A DNA stretch of 60,000 bases from Takakia lepidozioides (Eukaryota; Streptophyta; Takakiopsida; Takakiales; Takakiaceae), in assembly GCA_030704615.1 (NCBI GenBank), contig CM060732.1, positions 51,071,053 through 51,131,052 of the forward strand, read 5' to 3'. The notes below the pieces were generated by a model. The model made no database searches. It was not told the DNA's origin and was given only the letters and a program-made list of their open reading frames with translations. Positions 10,921-21,995 of the stretch are shown one piece after another (positions within the stretch are counted from its first letter, which is position 1; each line of letters starts with the position of its first letter). The translations under genes were made by a program, and so were the position numbers.

Positions 10921-12294
10921 GTGACCGGAGCTATTTGCAGGTGTTTCACGCTCGAGCAGTTTGAGAGAGATATGGCTGCCAGGGTGGTCGCCAAGCAAGC
11001 ATTTGTGATAGCAGTAATTGCAGGCATGCTGGTTCTCTTGCTGCCGCGTCTACGTCCGCTAGATTACCACCAATTGATCCCCTTTCAAGATTTCTCGGTT
11101 CCTGCAGCTATGGTGCTATGGAAAGATGTTCCCGAACTAAGGTGGAAGGCTTGCCCTTGGTGGGTTGCCCCTAATCCTTCGCTTGCAAATGTAGCAGAGA
11201 AGAGCAATGGCTACATCATAGTAGAATGCTATGGTGGCCTGAACCAGATGCGGCGAGACCTCTGCAATGGTGTCGGAATAGCTAAATTGCTGAATGCAAC
11301 GTTTCTTCTTCCACAGTTTGATGCTTCGCTATACTGGAACGATACCAGCGGATTTGCAGACATTTTCGATGTGGAATTCTTCATAGAACATATGAAGGGC
11401 TGGGTGCAGATTGCCAGGGAAGTCTCGCCAGCTATGACTTCCAAGATTCCGTATTCTGTGCAGTGCCATAAACGCAACATGCCTTTTGATTATGTCGAGG
11501 AAGTGCTGCCGGCGCTGCTCAGGCATGGAATTGTTGTCCTCCGGCCTGCTGCTAGCCAGCGAGCTGATCGCTATCCAGTTATGGCGAAGAGGGCGAGGTG
11601 CGAGGCCTGCTTTCGTGCGCTTCGACTGGTGAAGCATCTCCAAGACAAAGCGACTGTCATTCTTCACCAAATTCCTAGACCCTTCGTGGCGCTCCATCTT
11701 AGATTTGAGCCCGACATGGTTGCTTACAGTCGTTGCATCTATAACGACCTCGCAAACACGTCCGCTGTAGCCATCGATGCGGCTCGCGGTGGCCGGAAAC
11801 CATGGGAAGGAAAGCTTCAAGAGTCTTGGAGGAAGAGAGGGAAATGCCCACTCACTCCACGCGAAGCCGTCTTCCTTCTTCGTGCTCTTCGAATCCCGAC
11901 CACCATGCCCGTCTATCTGGCTGCTGGATCGGGACTGCTAGAGAAGGAAAGTTTCACTGAGACATTTGCTGTCACTCACACCAAATTGAGTTTGTTAGGC
12001 AAGGATGTATTGAGAAAACTGAGAGGAAACAGCAGAGCAGCAATTGATTACTATGTTTCTCTCCATAGTGATGTGTATATAGCCACTTTCTTTGGCAACA
12101 TGGACAAAATGGTGGTGGCAGAGAGGGTTCTGGCAGGGAGGCAGAAGACTCTTGTCTTGAACAGGAAAGCCTTTGCTGAGGCAACATGGAAAAGCCTAGG
12201 TCAGAAAGAGCTTGCAAAGCTCATGTGGCACACTCACAAGCAAGCGCTTGTGAGTGGCCATGCCTTACCTTTGCCTGACTGCTTTTGTGGTTAA
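10921..12294 (+). CDS. Plant O-fucosyltransferase family protein (GDP-fucose protein O-fucosyltransferase)
   Basis: One uninterrupted frame of 457 codons; the likelier start is the second ATG at 10972 (440 residues), which begins directly before a type II signal anchor (AFVIAVIAGMLVLLLP). The luminal part carries hallmarks of the plant O-FucT family: NGYIIVECYGGLNQMRRDLC (GGLNQxR acceptor-binding loop), IAKLLNATFLLPQFD, DIFDVEFFIEHM, PFVALHLRFEPDMVAYSRC (the HLRFExDM loop for GDP-fucose) and the C-terminal D-x-YVSLHSDVYIATFFGNM segment. Members act in the Golgi, adding fucose to proteins or cell-wall polymers; the acceptor here cannot be told. Length and motif order are normal for the family and there is no sign of an intron or a break. 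It faces away from the HGSNAT-like gene's 3' end with about 1.2 kb between. Confidence 0.9.
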   Translation: MTGAICRCFTLEQFERDMAARVVAKQAFVIAVIAGMLVLLLPRLRPLDYHQLIPFQDFSVPAAMVLWKDVPELRWKACPWWVAPNPSLANVAEKSNGYIIVECYGGLNQMRRDLCNGVGIAKLLNATFLLPQFDASLYWNDTSGFADIFDVEFFIEHMKGWVQIAREVSPAMTSKIPYSVQCHKRNMPFDYVEEVLPALLRHGIVVLRPAASQRADRYPVMAKRARCEACFRALRLVKHLQDKATVILHQIPRPFVALHLRFEPDMVAYSRCIYNDLANTSAVAIDAARGGRKPWEGKLQESWRKRGKCPLTPREAVFLLRALRIPTTMPVYLAAGSGLLEKESFTETFAVTHTKLSLLGKDVLRKLRGNSRAAIDYYVSLHSDVYIATFFGNMDKMVVAERVLAGRQKTLVLNRKAFAEATWKSLGQKELAKLMWHTHKQALVSGHALPLPDCFCG

Positions 12295-13508
12295 GTGAAG
12301 GAACTTAAAATGTACAGACCTTCTTAGGCTGGTCGAGCTGATTGCTGGGCTGGGCTTGATCATTGGTGTCCTCCTCAATGCAGCTGACAAGGATTTGACC
12401 TTGCTTGATCATGGTATCTTGGTCTTGGGATCAATCAGGTCAGTACCCCCAATCCTTCTGCAAGTGAATTGCTTAATGAACCCTTCCCTCCTCCTTCTCT
12501 ATTAGGTTGCTCACCTAGTCACAAACCCCCGCGGGAAATCTCCAACAATTGGGGGCTTCTTTAACATTACCTCTTAACCGTGGATGACCTCTACATAATT
12601 GTGGATATACAAATATAGTGGATATGTCAGCAAGAGGTGCTGGCGATCATTTCTGTGTGACTTAGCTCCAAAACAGTATCTTGACAAGGCCTAGGGATTG
12701 GCCAAGACTCAAGTGGGAGTTGGACCCACTGGCATGCCCAGCCACAGCTTGCATGTGGGTCAAATGCAATGTGGTCGTCACATGAATGCAATGCAGGATC
12801 AAGGCATGCCACCACATAAACATTACAACGCAAGGATAGAGTAACAAACAATTCAGAACCGAGCTTGCTCTTCAGTCTTCTCTATCAGGAGCTGGGCATG
12901 AGTGGTCAGCAAGGTTGTTCGATCTTACCTCTAACCCCAAGCATTCCTTGCAGTCTCCACTGGGCCTGTACTGCAACATATGGATTTGCGATCCTCTCTT
13001 GGCAGTGTAAGTCCATCTTCCTGTCTTCCCTAGTGCCCATATGACGGCGATTTGAAGATTTTGAGGGGTAGGATGCAGTGATGATCCAATCTTCACTGAT
13101 GACAAGGAAGTTACCCTTGTAGAATGGTCCCCAGGTCCACTGGTGAGACCTCTCAATATAAAGTGCCCCTGTTTTGTGAGAAGGGGGATGAAAAGGCGCG
13201 TCAGCCATAGGGAGGATCTAGTGAGGAGAATGAAATCCAGATTTCTGTAAATGAGATGACATTCACACAAGCATGCAATATGGAATAAAATCCACCATTC
13301 CATTTGATGGGATGTCAAATGCTTGACATTTGATGGAAATGTTGATAAGGAACTCCTTAGTTTTGATATATGGAGTTGATGTTTGTATGGTGAAAAAATG
13401 GAAGACTACAATATTGGAGACATGTCTTATATCAGACAAATACACAGCTAGATTTTCTGTATAATTTGGCATCGGCATTTCCAGCTTCGACATTCAACCA
13501 GTATCCAT
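12295..13508. other. Convergent intergenic region
   Basis: Lies between the 3' ends of two convergent genes. No coding similarity or tandem structure seen; it should contain both polyadenylation regions. Confidence 0.4.
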
Positions 13509-16500
13509 CTAAAGCTTCCAGTAAATGCCCCACCGGTGCATTAGACCCGTCAAGACTCCCCAGAACAGAATCTCAGCAAACAACACATACAGGAGATCAC
13601 CCACTCTCTGTGATTTCCAGACGTTGACAAAAACATGCTTCAGTATCCAAGCCGTCTGCACCACACCACGCAGTTAATATATTGTCAGCATCAACTCACT
13701 TGCGTCAAAACACTGGTGGTTGAAAATTTTCATATGAGAAGCATGGTGGAGTGAAAGGAGAAGTGTGGTGTGCAAACCAACATTAAGCATGGCCCCTCGC
13801 AGGCACTTGTATGTTCAGATCCTACATGTCCACTAAGTTCTGGCATTATTGGTACTTGATTTTATACTATTGTTGGGAGGTGTTTCCATAAATAGGCTGC
13901 TGCAGCAACCCTTGATTTCATTACTGGATTTTTTCTTGGAAGACAGGCATTGGGCATGCTACTGTGATACTTTGATCAACTTTTTTATTTCGTGCACATA
14001 GGCTTTGCATGTAGGCACCAACAACCTCCAGCAATGCTTCTGTTGGAAGAGAAGGTAAAATCTGGGAGATTGGGGAATGATGTGTCCAACTTACCAAGTT
14101 ATTTTCAGGTCTGTGCCAGTACCAACCATTGAAAAAGGCAGCGAAAATTCCTTGTGCGGCCATGGTAAACACAAACATTGCATTCAAGCCCATCCACTGC
14201 AGCAGCTTAGTTGGATATATTATGCCATATACATCCACCTGTGACATGCATGTGTTGTCAAATGCTGTCTGATAGGCCCGGAATAACAACCCACAAACAA
14301 CCCAACTCTTGAAGGAACCTTCCTTGCTATGAAAACGTGAAGAGCTATATAGAAAGGGATGAGGACTCTACCAAGATGTACAGAGCACAAAACACAAGGC
14401 CTGCCCCTCCACCTGTGAACAAGACATAGCTGAAGCTGAAGAGCTGCTTGTTCATGGGCATTGCTGCATCAAAATATCATCTCATCTGGCATTAGTTCAA
14501 ACCCAGGCCCAGTAAGATGTCAATATTTAGACTCTGAGGAGCCAACTACCCTCCATTGCACCTCTTGCATTACTTGCATTACTTGAACTTCGTGGGCTAA
14601 GAAGCCCATGTAGGTTACAATGGAAAGTGAAGGGCCAAAAGAAAATAGAAATCTGATTGATTGGCAGTTCAACAGTTGTAAGTGGATCTCTGCACTATTC
14701 CACCTTGCATGCCTTGAAGTTCCAACTTGGTCAAGTCAAAGTTACAGCACCCTGCCAAGCATGATTGTGTCCTGACCTAAGAAAACATCAAATCTGCCGC
14801 TGGCGCTGGGTCATTCCTCACAGAACTCATGAATTCCTGTGAAAATCCTCAGTGCTGGTGTTTCAAATGATTAGCAGGCATCCTTAGTCAGACTGCACCT
14901 CTGAGCTAAGGGACAGCAGGATGCATACCATTAGTGAGGTGCAAAATGGTGCCAATTGTGAGTAGCACCAGACCTGGGGCAGCCCAGTGCATGAGCCTAT
15001 CGCTATGTTTCTGCAAAGCTCATGTCACAAGTTTTCAGCCTTCAAGGGACACACCTATCACAACAAATGTCTAGAAGGAATCTGTCGGCCTATTCTCTTT
15101 CAGAATAAGGAAAACGGAGCTGTCACCAGCTTTTAGTGTAACCTACAGCACGGGCAAACACAGAGAAAAGAAGGAGAGAGCTATGAGAAAGGGGAGAGAG
15201 GTAGATTGAAGGTGTTGCTGAGAAGGAAATGAAACGAAATGAAGTGGAACTTTCAAGGAAGAAAGAAACATTAAGGCATCCGCAGGAGTAAAAAGGGCAA
15301 GCGGAAGGGCTCTAGAATTCTGAAGAGAGGAGTACCTTAAAGTGGACAAGCACATGACCATAGTGAATGCCAATAAAGCAGCTAACAATGGCTGAGAAGG
15401 AGCTGAAATTGCAAAGTGTACCCAACACCCAGAGTTCATACAGTTAGATTCACATTTGACTTTGCACTGCTGTATCTAAATGACGAAAGGAGAGGTGACA
15501 ACTTACCCTAATGACCGATTCACAACTTGTTATGTGGAGAACACCGCACAACAAAATTCATGTAGGACAGCGGATAAATCCACTAGGGTTGTCTGTCTTG
15601 CGGATAGAGCTTGCAAGCAATGACATTTATACAGCCAGGCATCTGATATTGTGGGATTCACTGCCATGACTTGAGAACCTATTTGAAGATCCTTGCCTAC
15701 ACTGCTTTTCTGACCTGACTAACCCATTATCTCTTGAAAGCTTGGAACAGGCAACATTTTCAAGTTGTACAAATTTAAAGCATTTCTTGTGTACTATCTA
15801 TATATATCACCTATACCAGGGAACAGCCAGTACTAAGGAAAAATTGAAAAGAGGTGAATATGGCACCTCAGGAGGCCCTCTGGTTCGAAGGGTGCTTGGC
15901 ACCAGGTCGGTGCATCTGCTGGAATCTGATCCGGATCCGGCTGTTGAGGTGAAACTAATGAACATGCCTGCACCTCCACATAAAAGTAAGACATCCTCCT
16001 CATACATATGGGGAGGGAAAGCGGCATATTGAAAGACATTAGCAGTACACAGTCAAGCTGTCTTGAAATCAAGGTCTTCAGTTCTCTTAACAGTGAATGA
16101 GTAAAGAGACAGCAGACATACCTCCGAGCGTGTATATTCTGGCAGCGTATAGAGATGTTTGAGGCCTTGTATCTGACGGTCCACATAACCAACAGCATTG
16201 CAGGGCACCCCTATGTGTCCTCTCACACCACATTTCACCTGCCAGGATGAAGCCCAACGATGCAAAAAGAAACTGAGCTACGAGAAAGTGCCTGTGCTGA
16301 AGAAAGCAACAAACTTTACTTAGTCTACAGGAGGCCAAAGATATCTCCAAAGTAGCCACTAGGGGCTATGCCAAGTCTTATGAGGAACCTACCCATTTAT
16401 ACATTGTGTATTGATTCATGGTAAGTTCAGCTGAAGATGGAATTCAGGAATTCAAGGCGAAATTCAGGGTAGTATATAATCTCCACCGACTATGAGACAC

Positions 16501-19500
16501 AACTGTTCCTAATAATCCGGCTTGCAACGAGAACGCTTGTAATCGAGCCCGACTTAGCACGAAAAACAGATAATGGGATTTGTGCAATTTGTGTGAGCAT
16601 GAAGACGGAGGAAGAAGGCTTGGGTTGGAGCACTTACATACAGCACATCGCCAGCATCAGTTCTAAAGTGCCAGTCGGGCACGTATAATCCATACGCCAA
16701 GCTCAAGTAGATAATAACGATGACAAAAGCTGTCAACCTGCCACGACAAGAGCCATTAATGCACATGGAAAGAGAAACTTGTCTAGAGCTTTGGGAGCAG
16801 AGAGAAAACTAACCTTGCCTTTGGCAAATTATTTCAGCCCCACTGTTATCTCTTACAATTCACCACCATTCAGTTGCAATTCACCACCATTCAGATCGAC
16901 TCAACCAGAACATCAGGCCCATGGAACAACTTTCAGTTTGTGCCACTCAGCTTCCTTCTTGATCTTGCGGAAACTCTCACCTAAACTCCGAGAAGCCATC
17001 GGTCTCCCCCGTCTATTTTTGATCGACGGTCCTATGTATCCAGGACTTCCACGATTATACACTCATTCTTAGTGCAGATTCCCTACGTTCTTGAGCTCAA
17101 CATGTCGAGGGTATACTTTCTACACCAGTCTAGCTGCCTCTCATGACGCTGAAGAACTGGGTGACGAACATTTTGCGTGGAAGACACTTACCAGTGCCAC
17201 TTGTAGACCTTGTATATACCAAAATATCGATCTGGAAGCTCGGCTACAGCACGGGAATTGTAAGTAGTGAAAATCTCCACCATAGACACCACCAGGTACG
17301 CTAAAGCAATCCTCTGCAGCCATTGCATTTAAGAAAACTTTGTCAGATCCCTTGCCGAGAGTTGTTCTCCTGAGCATATATACAAATCGTTGTACATGCA
17401 AGGCCACGGTTAACCGAACACTGTTGCAGTACCGCAGTGAACGTATAGTGGAATATCTCGTGAAGTCTTCATCTCGTCTGTATCCCGCTATCCCCGGGGA
17501 TGAGATTCGACCGCCCCTTGTGAGACAGCGTTTGTACGATGTATGGAGTTGGTTACGATGGCGTCCTGGAATTTCTCCCGGATTCGTCTTAACATCTAGA
17601 ATGATTCCAAGGGAGTATTCATTCTACGAAAGGGCCGCAGCTGTTCTAGGGTCAGCAGAGCGAGACAGCTCTGTTTCATAGTATACAGCTGATTTGACCA
17701 ACAAGCCTGCTCCGGACAACTACAAAAAACAGTACCTGGAGGATGCCACACCATCGGATTCTGTCCATGTCCACACCATAGTCCAGAGGAAAAGGCGCAT
17801 GAGAATAGCCTCCTGCATAATTTTTCAGCCCACACCCAGACCACACCCTTTCAGCATTCAAAGAACACGAAACAGGGGCCCTTAGTCTGCTGCCTTGCTC
17901 TTTGAAATTTATTTGCAGGATTTGCGCACATAGACAAGCTGACCTTGAAGAATGATGCCCCAGAATATCAGCTGTAGAGTCCGCAGAATGACTTTCTTCA
18001 CTGCTGCTGCCTTTTTCTTAATTCTCTGCAGTAACCATATTACAAAGAGCCCACGTTTGTTGATTGATCGGGAACCACTTATTTTTCCAGATAATTTTCA
18101 CGTGACAACTTTTCTGAAGAACAGCCTAGAAGATGATCCAAGTACCGGAGGTGTCCCCAGACGTGTATATTCACCGCTAACACGAAGTACTAGCCTGTCC
18201 ACAAGCAATCAATTGGTAGAGAGGCACTCAATCCGCAACTCATGCAGGTGTACATGATCAGCACTTGCAGAGGAGTAAATTCATATAACTTCCTGTGAAA
18301 GAACTCATGATCCGGACGCTGCCTGAGGGTCATTCAATGCAATTGACAGTACTGAGACACAAAATTTAGGACCTCCGCCAGCAGAGTTATTTTTCAACTA
18401 CTCTTAAACTTAGTGAGACATGTACGCAAACGTGGGCCCAGCGAGTGTGTAGTTAGATTTATGGCTCGGGACACACCTTGAGTGCAAGAGCGATGGCAAC
18501 ACCGACAATAAAGAGGAAGAAGGGCATGACCAAGTCCGCCAGCCTGATGCCATTCCAGGGTGAGTGGTTTATCTTTCCCCAATCACCTCCCGCATCATCC
18601 ACCAGTACCATCACCTGCCAAAACCAGGCCACCCTTGAGCGACGTTCAATTACTCTACTACACACGTATACTTATCCTTCTTTTGTATGAATTCAAGGAA
18701 GTTCGAAGAATTAGTGAATGACCTTCGTCGCATGACTTAATTGCTATCCATCCATGCACCCACCTGCGAGCTCTAGTTTGCTGCATGCGGACTAATCTCT
18801 TACCGTAGCACTTCAGAGGTTTGACACACTTTTTGGTACAGTCTGTTAGAGATGTGACGGTTCGCATAACAGTCATGCTGTAAAAGCTCATGGCATCTGT
18901 CCGTATTAGATATCGACTGCGAAATTAGCAATGACGCGGATAGTTCTGGGACCTACGTACTTCATTGCAACTTGCAAGCATCAATGTCAGCTTTCCAGAA
19001 TCATGTACTGTCTCTGGGAATCTCTCTCTCACTCTCTGAAGCTGCCCACATGGCCATGTTGAAGAGAAGATTGTCGACTTCTCTAGGTACACGAGTATTC
19101 TTATATTGACAAGAGCTCGCGCGCGTATATCTATGTATGTACGTATGTATTTCAGTGACGAAAACACGGTGGAATGCACTTTCATGCCTTCAATTTACGG
19201 TCCTAAGGTTCGCGCAAAGGTGACGCTAGGGCATTGCGATCGATATAGTTTTTTTGAATAAGCTCCCTTGTACAAAGTTAGAATCAGAAAGTCAGTTGGG
19301 AAGGCCTTGTTTCAGTTTTCAGCACAGAGGAGGGGCGAGGGGCTCTCTATATTCATGTTATGTCGTACGTAGCCCAAAGAGAGCCCAAAGAGCAACCACA
19401 CATTCAGGATAGAGATAAGCCCAGTACTGTTCATAGAATGTACAGAGATCTAGCTGGACAAAGGGGTGAAGCTTGAGTTTGGAGGACGAAGTTTGTGAAT

Positions 19501-19846
19501 CGACTGTATTCGCCAAGCTGGTCTCCCCACAACACTTGCATTGCATTGCATTCAATGTCTGATAGGTTCTTAAAAGAAATTGAGACATCAGTAACTATAT
19601 ACATACTGCAACAGTAAGTCCCCGGAACACGTCAAGGGAAACAAGCCGTTTGGGCTTCTGATCACCGGTACTAGACAGCTCATCAGAAGTGCTGAACTTG
19701 GAAAACACCCCACGAAGGAAAGTCGGCCTTCCTTTTCCATGTGGCTTAGTTCCAACGTCCCCTGCATTTGGATCTCTTGAGATGCCTTCTTCCATGGACT
19801 CATAGTGACCTGGTACTTCACTTTTTGGCGGTACCATCACTCCCAC
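13509..19846 (-). CDS. Heparan-alpha-glucosaminide N-acetyltransferase-like membrane protein (HGSNAT/DUF5009), complete
   Basis: Thirteen exons on GT-AG borders: 19846-19607, 18614-18477, 18025-17944, 17812-17736, 17313-17192, 16737-16638, 16238-16122, 15967-15867, 15402-15336, 15010-14929, 14463-14372, 14238-14095, 13655-13509. They sum to 1509 bases, exactly 502 residues plus stop, and every phase agrees. Signature pieces: RLVSLDVFRGLTVAVMVLVD, then KINHSPWNG with the histidine that is acetylated in human HGSNAT (here His97), LADLVMPFFLFIVGVAIAL, RTLQLIFWGIILQGGYSHAP, DMDRIRWCGILQRIALAYLV, YGLYVPDWHF, GVPCNAVGYVDR, DAPTWCQAPFEPEGLL, GIHYGHVLVHFK, and a final YWKL. It has about ten to eleven membrane spans. 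The animal enzyme passes acetyl groups from cytosolic acetyl-CoA to luminal heparan sulfate; plants lack that substrate, so the plant acceptor is unknown. Length matches plant homologues. Confidence 0.93.
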
Positions 19847-20651
19847 CTTTCACCTTCACCCAGTGGGAATGCTGCGCTTCACTATCTTTCTAGAATTCTA
19901 TCTGTACCCATGAGCAAACGAGAGGAAACCTCTTGCCATGAATTGGCTAGCCTGGTTAAGAGCCCACGTCTCCGAAAGACTAGATGTGTACCGGCCTTTG
20001 ATCTGCACTCCTTCATCCTCCACAACACTGCAAATTCCCTCCGAAATCACGGTGACAGCGAGAGAGACAATACCGTTGACGACAGTTTGTCCTGTTCAGA
20101 GGTCAGAAAGATGCCGTCTCAAGTCTTTTCCAACTACTTCAATATTTAAAGTATATTCCCCTCAAACAGAAAACTTTTTTTCTTTTTTCTGAAGATTGTT
20201 TCTCTTTTTTTAAAAGGAAACACTGCTGGGGAATCAGGAGGGTCCCAAATTCTAGTAGCGGCAATTCCTGAAGGTCAAGGGAGAAGATTGGAGCAGGCTG
20301 TGGGGAGGGAAGGTAAGGGTGTTGCAATGGTTGCTATGTGAGGCCACACGTAGTGGCCGGCCCCTCGCCGGCCCTCTTTGTACTTCTAGAGCGTTCCCAA
20401 GAATTCCAGAGAATAGAATCAGGCTGTGGGGATGAGGCAGTCCGCCCCTTCTACAAGGCTCCACCGCCGCCTTGAGAATAATAATATATGAGGAAGCGTA
20501 AACTATCATGAAGCATAAATTATGGTGTCTCTTCACCCAGAAGGGCTATTGTCTTCCATTTCGGCAGGAAGGTGGACACTTTCGTGACACCAATCGGTGG
20601 ATTGAACCCACAACCACTTTCAAGGTGGTTACCAACTTGGTTATCCCTCCT
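19847..20651. other. 5' flank of the HGSNAT-like gene
   Basis: No gene recognised. It includes the presumed promoter right of 19846 and GC-rich segments (about 20340-20470) resembling non-autonomous transposon debris. Confidence 0.35.
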
Positions 20652-20654
20652 TCA

Positions 20655-21415
20655 AGGCAGGTTCACACGACGTAAATCCGTCCGTCCCGCCCAGCCATAG
20701 TGGCGGGCCCTCCGCACGCGTGAAGGGGGACGGACGGGACGGACGGGACGGTGGGTGCAACAGGTTCACACGTGATATGCACATGTGAGGCAACATTGAG
20801 TTTAGCCACGCCCAAGCAAGGGATTTGTGAGAGCTCTGTTCGTACTACGTGTACAGGCAGGTACACTTGTGAGAGTTATGCAGGTACTAGGAGTACAAGC
20901 TTATGAGAGTTATACTGGAGAGTACTAAGTGTACAAGCTGTTTATGACAGTTAGTACTAGGTGTACATGATGCATATTTATTTGATTTTTTGGTTAATCT
21001 TTGGCTCAGATGTGGGTGAAGATGAGCTTGGAGGGGTTTCTTCTTTTACTCTGTTTACATTCTGTATATTTGCTGCCATGGCTTGTAAGACTTTGGAGAA
21101 GAAAAAGGAGAGGGAGATGCAACAAAGCTTGGTGGAAACTGCACCCTAAACCCTGCGCAAGAGCAAAAGAAGCTCTCACGAAGAGACCTCCGGCTAAACC
21201 CTACACACAGGTTTAGCCATGAATAGCCACGGGGAAGGAACGGGGGCATGGCACGGACAGCGGGAAGTACCTATGGTGGCCAGGCCGTCCGTCTCCTCCT
21301 CGCCCTCGCGTTCCTCGAGGGTGGACCCCGCCCCGCCACACCCGCTGCAGCCGCCACGTCCCGATGGGACGGACGGAGTTCGGGACGGACGGAGTTCTAT
21401 CGTGTGAACCTGCCT
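20655..21415. mobile_element. Non-autonomous element with terminal inverted repeats and TCA target duplication (Harbinger-like MITE candidate)
   Basis: The left end reads AGGCAGGTTCACACGA and the right end is its exact complement, TCGTGTGAACCTGCCT. The inverted repeat continues imperfectly through TCCGTCCGTCCCG on both sides. The direct trinucleotide TCA flanks both ends (20652-20654 and 21416-21418), the 3-bp TNA duplication typical of PIF/Harbinger insertions. The 761-bp interior codes for no transposase. It contains a short tandem array around 20860-20970 (variants of GTACTAGGTGTACAAGCT) and GC-rich GGACGGACGG repeats near both ends. No large autonomous relative is present. Confidence 0.8.
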
Positions 21416-21439
21416 TCAGACAGTATCAAACCCTTATAA

Positions 21440-21801
21440 GAGCATCCCCACCCTTGAGCCCGAAAGCCTCCCCGCCAAAGATAGCATGGTCGATATTGGC
21501 CCTATGAGGTTCTTTGGCGGGGCAGCCCCGACTCGCGCACACCCTCCCCGCGCCATCCCCCCTGAAGCTAGGCTCCCCATTCCCCTATGGCGTTCCCATG
21601 GTCAGGCTGCTGACACGACATGGGCATGTTCACGTTAACCTGTTTTCAGGACCCTGAATATTGCGCTCAGGTTCAGGGCGCGGAGAGACATTCAGTGTCC
21701 GCCTTGTACGGGATATAGCGTTTCAGGGTGTGGACGGTTCCCAGCCCACTTCTAAACTGTATACCGTTGGGGGCTGGGTTCAGTGTAGGGTGGGGATGCT
21801 C
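21440..21801. mobile_element. Second small inverted-repeat element with TAA target duplication (Tourist/Harbinger-like MITE)
   Basis: The left end is GAGCATCCCCACCCT and the right end is AGGGTGGGGATGCTC, a perfect inverted repeat. Both are flanked by TAA (21437-21439 and 21802-21804), the preferred Tourist-type target. The 362-bp interior is non-coding. It sits only about 20 bp from the previous element, so two insertions occurred side by side, or one landed in the shoulder of the other. Confidence 0.8.
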
Positions 21802-21839
21802 TAAGGGACTGCCACTCTTTTGGTGGGCCAGCCCAAAAA

Positions 21840-21995
21840 CGGTACATAGTGGGAGAGAGAGAGAGAGAGAGGACTCCAGTCGAAGCCCGGTGTAGCTAAG
21901 AGCCACTTCGCCTTGCGGCTATTGCCCCCTGTCGGGGGTGAGCCCTAGAGAGAGAGAAGACTCTGGCCTAGGCCGGCGTAACTAAGAGCCACTTT
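21840..21995. repeat. GA microsatellite and a duplicated ~75-bp block
   Basis: A (GA)n tract at about 21850-21871 is followed by GACTCCAGTCGAAGCCCGGT and TAGCTAAGAGCCACTTCGCC. A second, diverged copy starts near 21957 (GACTCTGGCCTAGGCCGGCG, AACTAAGAGCCACTTTGCC). Tandem duplication; function unknown. Confidence 0.55.

Noticed and set aside
15143-15439. 98-codon hydrophobic frame as a separate membrane protein
   Set aside because: It overlaps exon 15336-15402 of the HGSNAT-like gene in another frame; the exon model explains the conservation.
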